64,000 bases of DNA from JBGANR01 sp044222225 (GTDB taxonomy: Bacteria > Actinomycetota > Actinomycetes > Mycobacteriales > Mycobacteriaceae), in contig JBGANR010000002.1 of the NCBI GenBank assembly GCA_044222225.1, forward strand, positions 124,001-188,000. The letters run 5' to 3'. Shown here in pieces: positions 6,557 to 14,060 of the stretch; position 1 is the stretch's first letter; each line of letters begins with the position of its first letter. A program made the position numbers and the translations under genes. Below the pieces are notes generated by a model that worked only from the letters and a program-made list of their open reading frames with translations, made no database searches and had not been told where the DNA came from.

Positions 6557-8815
6557 GTGCGGAAGGTCCGTCGCGAGTCGCGGGATCGCGCCGGTCAGAT
6601 CACGGACGCCGCGGGTCTGTGGGGGGCGTCGCCGGGTGCGCTGTTGAGGGTCCAGCGGAGGATCATCGGCCTGGCCGTCATTGTCTGCCTGTTTCTTCTC
6701 GTTCAGTTCGTAGCCACAAGTAGTTCAGATGCCGGCCACGTGGCGTCGTGGTGGAGGCCGTCGGTCGGGTCGGTCCTCGTGCTGGCCACGATGGTGGTCG
6801 CAGGTGGTGTGGTGGCTGGTTCTCAGCGGGTGATGCGAGTCGGTGCGGCGACGTCGACAGTGGCCTTGCCGCTGGCTTCGCTCGCGGAACTCGTGGCATG
6901 GGATGGAACGCAGGGCGCGACGCCCGCGATCGGCCGGCTCTCCGAGATCGCACCGTTGCTCTGCATGATCGCCGCTGCCACTTGGCAGCGAGGTCTTGTC
7001 ATCGTCTACACAGCACTTGTCATCGGCGTGTTGCGTATCGCTTCGGCCGTCAGTCGAATGGTCCCGATCGGTGACGCCGTCGTTGTCGTAGCTACAAACG
7101 TTTTGCAAAGTGTCGTCGTCGTGGTGCTGGTGAGGACGACGGTGAACGTGGCATCGGTGCTCGACGCCACGTGGGACGACTTCCATGCCCGCGCGGTGCG
7201 ACGAGCGGCAGATCGGGCGAGGGCCGTCGAGCGCGACCGGGTTTGCGACATCGTCCACGACTGGGTACTCGCCGCGCTGCTGGCCGCCGCTCGACAGCCG
7301 TCGAACGAGATCATTCGCCGCCACGCCCACGTCGCGATGCGGAAGTTCGGACGGACCGGCCGGGACGCCTCGGGAGTGCTCGATGCGGTCGACGCGGCTG
7401 CCGTCTTCACGACGGTGGTCCGTGACGCCGACCCGGATGTGACGCCGGACGTCTCCGTCGAGACGGATGAGCGAGATTCCTACCCGCGCGGAGTGGTCGA
7501 AGCGCTAGCCGCCGGAGTGGGCGAGGCCGTTCGCAACTGCCACAGACACGGCGGCGACGGCGCGCGTTGCGTCGTGACCGTCGCTTTTCGAGCGGACGTC
7601 GTGACCGCCGAAGTCGTCGACGACGGTCCGGGCTTCGACTCGGGCGATCGATCGCCCGGCTACGGCCTCACCCGGTTGCGGGCCCGCCTGGAGTCCATCC
7701 CAGGGGCCGAGGTCGTGGTCACGTCTGTCATAGGCCGGGGCACCTCGGTGCGTCTGCGTTGGGTGCGCCCGCTGACCGTCCTCCGGAATGAGAACCGGGA
7801 GCCGGTGCTGGGTGTGCCGGCGAGGACGGCCTGGTTCGGTGTGGCGCTGACGTTCGTGACGTCGGTGGCGTGCGCCGTGGCGACGTATCGCGATGTGGTC
7901 ACCGCGACGACCGGTGTCTGCCTCGTGACCGGCGCTGCGGTTCTGCTCGCGTGGGATCGATCTGATCCGCCGCGCTGGCGGGCCACGCTCGCCGTCGTGC
8001 TCATGCTGTCCACGGCGTTCGGGCTGCAATTGGTGATGTATGCGGCGCCGATGACGGCGCCCCAACTGTGGCCGACCTACTTCATGGTGTCGTTCGTCCC
8101 GGTGCTCTGTCTTCGGGGAAGGGCGTGGGCCGCGGTCGGCGTCATCCTGCTGTGCCAGATTCCTGTTTTGCTTCTGTACGAGCGAATGGGCCAGCCGATC
8201 GGCTATTGGCTGCACAACTTCATCGGCTCGGCCGTGACGCTGCTGCTGGGAGCCTTTCTCGCCTCCCTCATCCGGCCGGTCGCCCGCGACGTCCGACGGC
8301 TGCGGCAGCGATCCGCCGACGAGCACGCCGCGGCCGCCGCGTCGGCAGCCGCGGCGGAGACGCAGGATCGGTACCTGGCGGCATTCCGGACCGCGGCCGA
8401 GCCGATGCTCGACACGATCGCCCGCCGACCGCTGGACGACGCCGAACGTCGGACGGCGGCGGTGCTCGAGGCTCGGCTGCGCAGCATGATCCGGGCACCG
8501 GGTCTTGTCGATCGCCGGATCGACGCGGCTGCCGACGCCGCACGGAGCCGCGGCGCCGACGTCGTCCTCATCGACGACAGCGCCTCCGAGCGGTTGCGCG
8601 GAGCGGCTCGCGACGCGTTCGCCGAGCTTGTCGCGGCCGAACTCGACCGCGCCGGAGCCGGGTGCACGGTGACGATTCGCCTGACGCCGGCGCACCATGA
8701 GCACCCGGCGACTATCGTCGCCGTCGACGACCGGTCGGTGCGGCGACTGGTCATCGGGAGTGACGGGTGCCCGGTGCCGGATCGGACGCCCGAGCCCGCG
8801 GGTGGCGGCCCGTGA
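6557..8815 (+). CDS. NarL-type sensor histidine kinase with a second membrane block
   Basis: 752 residues from the GTG at 6557 (AGAAGG at 6542-6547); an upstream in-frame start at 6518 is possible. Five hydrophobic segments (about 40-190) precede a HisKA_3-type dimerisation helix RDRVCDIVHDWVLAALL with the phospho-acceptor His234, then a HATPase domain with the N-box EAVRNCHRH (Asn327) and VDDGPGFD. Four to six more membrane segments follow (about 420-585), then an Ala/Asp-rich cytoplasmic domain of about 170 residues with a possible coiled coil and no motif I recognise. Most family members end after the ATPase domain, so the second membrane block and tail are unusual. Its likely response regulator is the pseudogene at 6282-6438. 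Confidence 0.82.
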   Translation: MRKVRRESRDRAGQITDAAGLWGASPGALLRVQRRIIGLAVIVCLFLLVQFVATSSSDAGHVASWWRPSVGSVLVLATMVVAGGVVAGSQRVMRVGAATSTVALPLASLAELVAWDGTQGATPAIGRLSEIAPLLCMIAAATWQRGLVIVYTALVIGVLRIASAVSRMVPIGDAVVVVATNVLQSVVVVVLVRTTVNVASVLDATWDDFHARAVRRAADRARAVERDRVCDIVHDWVLAALLAAARQPSNEIIRRHAHVAMRKFGRTGRDASGVLDAVDAAAVFTTVVRDADPDVTPDVSVETDERDSYPRGVVEALAAGVGEAVRNCHRHGGDGARCVVTVAFRADVVTAEVVDDGPGFDSGDRSPGYGLTRLRARLESIPGAEVVVTSVIGRGTSVRLRWVRPLTVLRNENREPVLGVPARTAWFGVALTFVTSVACAVATYRDVVTATTGVCLVTGAAVLLAWDRSDPPRWRATLAVVLMLSTAFGLQLVMYAAPMTAPQLWPTYFMVSFVPVLCLRGRAWAAVGVILLCQIPVLLLYERMGQPIGYWLHNFIGSAVTLLLGAFLASLIRPVARDVRRLRQRSADEHAAAAASAAAAETQDRYLAAFRTAAEPMLDTIARRPLDDAERRTAAVLEARLRSMIRAPGLVDRRIDAAADAARSRGADVVLIDDSASERLRGAARDAFAELVAAELDRAGAGCTVTIRLTPAHHEHPATIVAVDDRSVRRLVIGSDGCPVPDRTPEPAGGGP

Positions 8816-8844
8816 CGTCGGCCGGATCGCATACGCTGACGCGC

Positions 8845-9522
8845 ATGTCGCGTCCGATGATCGCCCCGTCCATCCTGTCCGCGGACTTCGCCGTGCTCGG
8901 CGCCGAAGCGGCCGCCGTCGGCGGTGTGGACGGCGCCGACTGGCTGCACGTCGATGTGATGGACGCGCACTTCGTGCCCAACCTCACGCTCGGGCTGCCC
9001 GTCGTGCAGAGCCTGCTCAAGCACACCGACATCCCGCTCGACTGCCACCTCATGATCGAGGACCCGGCCCGCTGGGCGCCCGGCTACGCCGAGGCCGGCG
9101 CCTACAACGTCACGTTCCACGCCGAGGCCACGGACGATCCGATCGCCGTGGCGAAGGACATCCGCGCCGCCGGGGCGAAGGCGGGGCTGTCGGTGAAGCC
9201 CGGCACGCCGATCGAGCCGTACCTCGAGATCCTCAGGAGCTTCGACACGCTGCTCGTCATGAGCGTCGAGCCCGGCTTCGGCGGCCAGTCGTTCATCCCC
9301 GAGGTGCTCGACAAGGCGTCGAAGGTCCGTCGCCTCGTCGACGCCGGTGAGCTGACGCTGGTGGTCGAGATCGACGGCGGCATCAACGCCGACACCATCG
9401 AGCAGGCCGCGGCGGCGGGTATCGACTGTTTCGTCGCGGGCTCGGCCGTCTACGGTGCCGCCGATCCCGCGGAGGCGGTTCGCCGGCTGCGGGCGTCGGC
9501 GGCATCAGTGCATCGGCATTAG
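8845..9522 (+). CDS. rpe: Ribulose-phosphate 3-epimerase
   Basis: Interconverts ribulose 5-phosphate and xylulose 5-phosphate in the pentose phosphate pathway. 225 residues, the normal length for this TIM barrel. MIAPSILSADFA opens the protein; the metal-binding set is visible as WLHVDVMDAHFVPN, LDCHLMI and VEIDGGIN, and the phosphate loop as FVAGSAVYGA. The ATG at 8845 fits family N-termini; a GTG at 8812 overlaps the kinase stop and would add 11 residues. It precedes ribD as in mycobacteria, though no operon link to the kinase is implied. Confidence 0.96.
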   Translation: MSRPMIAPSILSADFAVLGAEAAAVGGVDGADWLHVDVMDAHFVPNLTLGLPVVQSLLKHTDIPLDCHLMIEDPARWAPGYAEAGAYNVTFHAEATDDPIAVAKDIRAAGAKAGLSVKPGTPIEPYLEILRSFDTLLVMSVEPGFGGQSFIPEVLDKASKVRRLVDAGELTLVVEIDGGINADTIEQAAAAGIDCFVAGSAVYGAADPAEAVRRLRASAASVHRH

Positions 9523-9549
9523 TCGCCGGATGGCCGGAGACGAGCGGGG

Positions 9550-10614
9550 ATGACCACGTACGGGAATCGAGCCCCGATGGAGTTGCCTGCCGCGATGCGC
9601 CTCGCGCTCACCGAGAGTCGCGCGGCTCGCGGACTGTCGACGCCCAATCCGCCGGTCGGGGCCGTCATCCTCGACGCCGACGGACAAGTCGCCGGCATCG
9701 GGCACACCAGCCGGGCGGGCGGCCCGCACGCCGAGGTCAACGCCCTCGCGGCGGCGGGTGAGCGGGCCCGCGGCGGCACCGCCGTCGTCACGCTGGAACC
9801 GTGCGCCCACACCGGACGCACCGGCCCGTGCACCGAGGCGCTGCTCGCGGCGAGCGTCGCGCGCGTCGCGTTCGCGGTCGCCGACCCGAACCCCGCGGCG
9901 GCCGGCGGCGGCGAGCGACTGCGAGCCGCGGGCGTCGACGTCGTCGGGGGAGTGCTGGCGGCCGAGGTGGCGACCGGCCCGCTACGGGAATGGCTGTTCC
10001 GGCTGCGCACGGGACGTCCCTACGTGACGGTCAAGTTCGCCGCGACGCTCGACGGGCGCATCGCCGCCCCCGACGGCACGAGCCGGTGGATCACCGGACC
10101 GGCGGCGCGCGAGCGGGTGCATCGCGTCCGTGCCGAACTCGACGCGATCATCGTCGGCACCGGCACCGTGCTGGCCGACGATCCGTCGCTGACGGCCCGG
10201 CTCACCGACGGCGGGTTGTCGACGCGTCAGCCCCGCCGGATCGTCGCCGGGTTGCGGGACGTCCCGGCCGCCGCGGCGCTGCGCGGTGAGGGCGGAGAGT
10301 TCCGGCACGTGCGTTCTCGCGACCCCCACGACGTGCTCGACGCCTGCGGCGATGCGGTGAATGTGCAGGTCGAAGGCGGCGCGACACTGATCGGCGCGTT
10401 CCTCGCGGCCGGGCTCGTCGACCGCGTCGAGGCCTATCTGGCGCCGACGTTGCTCGGCGCCGGCGCAAACGTCGTCGCCGCACCGACGGTGACGACGCTC
10501 ACCGAGGCGTTCCGGTTTCGACGTGAGTCGAGCACGGATTTGGGTGACGATTTTCTTGTGACACTGGTCGCTGATGCCTTGATGGCCGAAGATGGGAATA
10601 GGTTACGTGGATAG
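9550..10614 (+). CDS. ribD: Bifunctional riboflavin deaminase/reductase RibD
   Basis: Deaminates the pyrimidine intermediate and then reduces its ribosyl side chain, the second and third steps of riboflavin synthesis. 354 residues. The N-terminal deaminase has the zinc set HAEVN (His60, Glu62) and PCAHTGRTGPC (Cys85, Cys94). The reductase half begins near RPYVTVKFAATLDGRIA. The C-terminus is odd: after the conserved-looking DDFLVTL the last residues (VADALMAEDGNRLRG) fall in DNA of changing composition, and the gene abuts the low-GC island. The native 3' end may have been replaced by island DNA. It lies upstream of, and is not covered by, the FMN riboswitch at 13120. Confidence 0.93.
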   Translation: MTTYGNRAPMELPAAMRLALTESRAARGLSTPNPPVGAVILDADGQVAGIGHTSRAGGPHAEVNALAAAGERARGGTAVVTLEPCAHTGRTGPCTEALLAASVARVAFAVADPNPAAAGGGERLRAAGVDVVGGVLAAEVATGPLREWLFRLRTGRPYVTVKFAATLDGRIAAPDGTSRWITGPAARERVHRVRAELDAIIVGTGTVLADDPSLTARLTDGGLSTRQPRRIVAGLRDVPAAAALRGEGGEFRHVRSRDPHDVLDACGDAVNVQVEGGATLIGAFLAAGLVDRVEAYLAPTLLGAGANVVAAPTVTTLTEAFRFRRESSTDLGDDFLVTLVADALMAEDGNRLRG

Positions 10615-11138
10615 AATACCTCATCGGTAGTCCTCCAGGCTACTCGGCATGTCGCTTCTTCTGGGGTCTCAGGACAAGTCGATGAGGTCTTAGCGTGAGA
10701 GGATTGGGCCGTCTATTGGGTCTTTGGTTTGTCCTACGCTGAGGAATCGATGTCGAAAGTAGATTGATTTTTCAGGATCGCGAGATATTCACTCATGGTC
10801 TAAGTGTTCGGAGGTATTGGTAGTTGCCTCGGGCTGTTCGGGAGGAAGAATTCGGGCGTTTTCCTGCTATTTTTAGGCATCGAAGATTCAGGAGCGCTCT
10901 GCGACGCGCTTAGATGGCGGATATCTCGGTCGTCGACGCATTGGTCATCGATCAGATTGACAAGGGCCGTTGCGGGTTGCAGCAGGGTTGCTTAGACGGA
11001 GGTCCCTGCTTCATTTTCTGCTACTACGATTCCTATTCTTGATGAGATCGACTTGAAAGGCGGCGCCGCGAAGGGCGCGAACGGCTCGCCGTCGTTTGTG
11101 ACACATACAGGGGGGTTTTGGTCACACCACTAGACGTG
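10615..11138. other. Island left arm, AT-richer, no confirmed gene
   Basis: 524 bases with only short open frames. One 42-codon frame (10914-11042) has a striking cysteine pattern and is listed separately; in another frame the same DNA encodes nothing recognisable. Just before the HEPN gene's 3' end there is a weak 6-bp stem (11097-11102 with 11121-11126). No terminator with a clear T-run and no RNA gene was recognised. Confidence 0.6.
10914..11042 (+). CDS. Possible 42-residue cysteine-rich peptide
   Basis: ATG at 10914, directly after an in-frame TAG, opens a 42-codon frame ending at TGA 11040-11042. The first half is acidic and aliphatic (MADISVVDALVIDQIDKG). The second half holds four cysteines spaced C-x5-C-x5-C-x3-C (Cys20, 26, 32, 36) followed by YYDSYS. 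A leader-like half plus a Cys-rich tail is the look of a ribosomal peptide precursor, but no maturation enzyme lies in the window and the only upstream AGGAG (10890-10894) is 19 nt away, too far for normal use. It could equally be chance. Confidence 0.25.
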   Translation: MADISVVDALVIDQIDKGRCGLQQGCLDGGPCFIFCYYDSYS

Positions 11139-12593
11139 TCAAGGTCGCGGTGGATGTATCTGATTGACGGTCTCGCAGTAGGACACCAAGCCGCTTAAGC
11201 GAGGATGGTTGCTCAGCGCATCGAGAATTTTTTCGACCGGTACGTCTAGCTCCAACAGAACAACGAGGTACGCCACAAGATGGACCGATTTCGCCACAGC
11301 AAGGATCTGCAGTCCGTCCTTGATGAACTGTCGCCTCTTGGTACCGCCGTGCGCGACGTGGTTTCGGGCCCATACCGCCCACACCGCCCAGTTGTCCACA
11401 TCGAGGCCCAGGCGTGTCTGCACTTCGGTAGGGAGCATGTCGTGCAGTTCCTTGAGGCGCGAGTTGAGTGCGTGTCCGTCGCCACCTTTGAGGCACCACG
11501 TGTGGAGGCCCTCGGCTGCCGCGAGTACCTGGCTCACGTACTGCTCGACGAACTTCGGCGAGTAGCCGCAATGCCCAACCACCACGCTCCATGCGTAGTC
11601 CGCTTGACGCCCCTCGGTGAGCCTGTCCCGGCTCATAAGGTACGAATCGAGGGAAACGTCGTCGAAGTCGAAGACGATGGACGCTGGCTGATGCGTCTCG
11701 TCGGGGTTGGCAGGTTCGCCAATCCGTGACAGTAGGGAGACATTGTCGTCGTCCACGGACTTCAGTGTGATGGCCTCGACGCCCGCGGTACTGAACATCG
11801 TCAATCGAACTAGATCGAGGATCGGCGACATGTGGTCGATGAAATCGGCTGCGCTTCCGGCGGCGTCCTTGGGCAGTCGGATGCTCACGTTTGCCCCGAC
11901 GTGAAGCTCGACCACTTGCCCTCGACGCTTGTTTCTCCGCATAAACTGGAGCCTCAGGTCTGGCATCGCCTCCGTGGCATCACTCTCCCATGGTTTGGTT
12001 GCCCTTGTGTTGACCGCGTACCGTGCGGCATTGGTCTCCGCGTAGACATACTCCGCATGGTATCCGCCGACGACGGGCAGAAAATAGGGCATGAGTCGAG
12101 TTCCGTTGGCGAGTTGCTTACCTGGATTCTCGACGCCATCGATATTAGCCCATTGTGGCGGGCAGAAACGACCGTCATCGGTTAGGTAGTAGAGGTCGTC
12201 GACCACGAGGATCGCTTTTGAGAACTTGAGTTCCTGTGGGTTGGATACATGAGCGCCAACGCACACCCATGGCGACTCCCAAAACTCCTCGCGGACTTGG
12301 TTCGACATGCCCGCTGTATACTTACTGCGCTGTGCGTCCCAGATTGACAACTTCTTGCCAGAGTCCGACACGCCATAGATCGTGCCAGAACGTACGTCGC
12401 CGACGATCTGGTTGGTGATATAGCCAGTTCCGTTCGGGCCCGCTCGATAGCGAGGCTCGGGTGAAAATCCTCCAATTAGTTCCAATGTGGCGCCGCGGGA
12501 CGGGTCCCATGTGAGAATGCCGGGGACCTTGCCGTCAGGCAGTTCTGGCAGATAGAACCATCCTCGGAGACGTTGGGGGTTGCACTGTTCCAT
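11139..12593 (-). CDS. ApeA-like HEPN-domain protein, candidate anti-phage gene
   Basis: 484 residues. The N-terminal half opens RGWFYLPELPDGKVPGILTW followed by TLELIGGF, which looks like the ApeA N-terminal domain that accompanies HEPN nucleases in single-gene abortive-infection systems. The C-terminal part is helical and contains WARNHVAHGG: Arg410-Asn411 and His415 form the RNxxxH active-site motif of HEPN ribonucleases. HEPN proteins of this kind cut RNA after phage sensing; that role is inferred here. Its GC content is well below the neighbours and its codon use is correspondingly mixed, consistent with transfer. No clear ribosome-binding site precedes the ATG at 12593, and no partner gene is adjacent, as expected for a stand-alone system. 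Confidence 0.72.
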   Translation of the reverse strand: MEQCNPQRLRGWFYLPELPDGKVPGILTWDPSRGATLELIGGFSPEPRYRAGPNGTGYITNQIVGDVRSGTIYGVSDSGKKLSIWDAQRSKYTAGMSNQVREEFWESPWVCVGAHVSNPQELKFSKAILVVDDLYYLTDDGRFCPPQWANIDGVENPGKQLANGTRLMPYFLPVVGGYHAEYVYAETNAARYAVNTRATKPWESDATEAMPDLRLQFMRRNKRRGQVVELHVGANVSIRLPKDAAGSAADFIDHMSPILDLVRLTMFSTAGVEAITLKSVDDDNVSLLSRIGEPANPDETHQPASIVFDFDDVSLDSYLMSRDRLTEGRQADYAWSVVVGHCGYSPKFVEQYVSQVLAAAEGLHTWCLKGGDGHALNSRLKELHDMLPTEVQTRLGLDVDNWAVWAVWARNHVAHGGTKRRQFIKDGLQILAVAKSVHLVAYLVVLLELDVPVEKILDALSNHPRLSGLVSYCETVNQIHPPRP

Positions 12594-13119
12594 GGCTATA
12601 ACGTAACGGACAATGTTCCGGTGGGCGTCATATTCAGGGAATCTGGGCGTTGAGGTGGACCGGGAAGGCCGGCGAAAGGGGATGCCGAGGAACTAGTTGG
12701 TTTCTACGCCGCCGACCGAGGTACGCGACCTCGCTCGCGTACATCTTGTACAAGGAGGTGGGATTGACACGTCGATCGTGCAATGCGAACTCGTGCTGCA
12801 GACGTTGTTGCCATGTCGCACGCGTCAGCCGGGGATGTGTCGGTGCCTGAAACACCGATCAGACTCGGTTTCGGCCCGCGCATACGGGACAAGCTGGATT
12901 GATGCTAAATTTGGATACTAAGTTCATAGGCTCCTTATAGCGGACATCGCCGAACTGCTCCGGAGCTCGGAATTAAAGAATGGAAGGTTCTAGTTAATGA
13001 TTATTCACCGCGCTGAGCTCTGGTGATCGCCGGATGCTCCCGCGAGCGATGGCTTGCCCGGTGGCGTTCGATGTGATCCGTCAACGACCTGGTGGGCACG
13101 CGGTGGTAGCGTCGGGACC
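12594..13119. other. Island right arm and junction, no confirmed gene
   Basis: About 525 bases. 12594-12640 should hold the promoter of the HEPN gene. A short plus-strand frame (12764-12850) has an excellent AAGGAGG but no other support. From about 13010 the sequence returns to high GC and leads into the riboswitch. No repeat or att-like duplication of the ribD end was seen. Confidence 0.6.
12764..12850 (+). CDS. Doubtful 28-residue Cys-rich frame with strong Shine-Dalgarno
   Basis: AAGGAGG at 12752-12758 stands 5 nt before a TTG at 12764. The frame codes for 28 residues including NANSCCRRCC, and ends at TGA 12848-12850. The ribosome-binding site is better than those of most genes in the window, but the residues (Arg/Cys-rich) are what a random high-GC frame could give. 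Listed only because of the site. Confidence 0.15.
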   Translation: MTRRSCNANSCCRRCCHVARVSRGCVGA

Positions 13120-13269
13120 GTTCTCGGGGCGGGGTGAAACTCCCCACCGGCGGTGATGCTCGGACGCGATGTCCGGGACGAGCCCGCGAGCGCCCCCGCC
13201 CAGGCGGGGGGTCGAGCAGACACCGGTGCGATCCCGGGGCCGACGGTCACAGTCCGGATGCGAGAGAAC
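13120..13269 (+). promoter_or_regulatory. FMN riboswitch (RFN element)
   Basis: The 5' arm GTTCTCGGGGCGGGGTGAAA (13120-13139) and closing arm GAGAAC (13264-13269) pair, and the inner parts CTCCCCACCGGCGGTGATG, GAGCCCGCGAGC, GACACCGGTGCGAT and CACAGTCCGGATG match the RFN consensus. A variable hairpin (GCGCCCCCGCCCAGGCGGGGG region) lies in between. It is placed to control ribE and the coupled genes ribBA and ribH by binding flavin mononucleotide. Confidence 0.96.
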
Positions 13270-13330
13270 GTGCGCGGTCCGCGCCGCCGATCGGAGATCG
13301 GCTCGGCCGCGCCGGTCGCGCCTCGTGAGC

Positions 13331-13352
13331 GACCGGCCGAAACCGGCCGGTC
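13331..13352 (+). promoter_or_regulatory. Hairpin downstream of the FMN riboswitch
   Basis: GACCGGCC (13331-13338) pairs perfectly with GGCCGGTC (13345-13352) around a 6-nt loop. No T-run follows, and the ribE ribosome-binding site GAGGAG (13364-13369) is 11 nt downstream. It could be part of the expression platform, either a Rho-dependent or structural stop, or a helix competing with another that masks the start. Confidence 0.5.
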
Positions 13353-13373
13353 CCAGCGGACACGAGGAGCGCG

Positions 13374-14060
13374 ATGTTCACCGGAATCGTCGAGGAGCTC
13401 GGCACGGTCGTCGCCGTCGAGGAGATCGACGACTCGGCCCGGATCACGGTCGCCGGACCGCTCGTCACCTCGGACGCCGGGCACGGCGATTCGATCGCCG
13501 TCAACGGAGTCTGTCTCACAGTCGTCGAGTTCGGCGACGGACGATTCACCGTCGACGTCATGGCCGAGAGCCTGCGCCGCAGCTCGCTCGGTGCCCTCGC
13601 GCCGGGCGCCCGCGTCAACCTCGAACGCGCGATGGCCGCGGGCGGTCGCTTCGGCGGCCACATCGTGCAGGGGCACGTCGACGGCACGGGCCTCGTCGCG
13701 TCCGTCACGCCCGCCGATCGGTGGACGGTCGTCCGCGTGACGCTGCCGCCGGCACTGGCGCGCTACGTCGTGGAGAAGGGCTCGATCACGATCGACGGCA
13801 TCTCCCTCACGGTCTCGGCGCTGGGTGACGACGCGGCCGGAGCCTGGTTCGAGGTCTCGCTCATCCCCACGACCCTCGAGCTGACGACGCTCGGCGCGGC
13901 CGCGCCGGGGCGCGTCGTCAATCTCGAGGTCGACGTCATCGCCAAGTATGTCGAGCGCCTCACCGCGGCGCACGGCTCGGAGGACACCCGCCCCCGGGGC
14001 CTGGAAACCCGCTCGCACACCCGCCCCCAGGGCCCGGAAGAAAGCAGCGTCACCGCATGA
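13374..14060 (+). CDS. ribE: Riboflavin synthase alpha chain
   Basis: Makes riboflavin from two molecules of 6,7-dimethyl-8-ribityllumazine. 228 residues: two similar lumazine-binding barrels (about 1-97 and 98-197), starting MFTGIVEELG and GGRFGGHIVQGHVDGTG-like. GAGGAG precedes the ATG. The tail beyond residue 200 is not family-like: a 22-bp unit (13986-14007 and 14019-14040) is duplicated in frame, giving RPRGLE and RPQGPE repeats. The stop overlaps the ribBA ATG (ATGA at 14057). First gene under the FMN riboswitch; called ribC in some mycobacterial annotations. Confidence 0.95.
   Translation: MFTGIVEELGTVVAVEEIDDSARITVAGPLVTSDAGHGDSIAVNGVCLTVVEFGDGRFTVDVMAESLRRSSLGALAPGARVNLERAMAAGGRFGGHIVQGHVDGTGLVASVTPADRWTVVRVTLPPALARYVVEKGSITIDGISLTVSALGDDAAGAWFEVSLIPTTLELTTLGAAAPGRVVNLEVDVIAKYVERLTAAHGSEDTRPRGLETRSHTRPQGPEESSVTA

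Larger units (their letters stand above)
10562..13010. other. Lower-GC accessory island between ribD and ribE
   Basis: From the last codons of ribD to about 13010, base composition drops sharply: counted by eye, 10741-10800 is about 42 % GC and 10621-10680 about 57 %, against roughly 70 % in the flanks. The only clear gene is the HEPN/ApeA-like protein on the minus strand. In M. tuberculosis this slot holds the P55 efflux pump and lprG. No integrase, transposase, tRNA target or obvious direct repeat was found at the edges, so the insertion mechanism is unknown. Confidence 0.75.

Noticed and set aside
10804..10995. 63-codon plus-strand frame beginning GTG in the island
   Set aside because: No recognisable domain or usable ribosome-binding site; the overlapping 42-codon frame has the better pattern.
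10996..11130. Open stretch reading ATTIPILDEIDLKGG...GGFWSHH in the same frame as the preceding 63-codon frame
   Set aside because: Looks peptide-like but has no ATG or GTG start after the in-frame stop at 10993-10995; only ATT or a late TTG is available.
12634..12855. 73-codon minus-strand frame in the island right arm
   Set aside because: No family resemblance, no ribosome-binding site, and low-complexity RRRR stretch; could be gene debris but nothing supports it.
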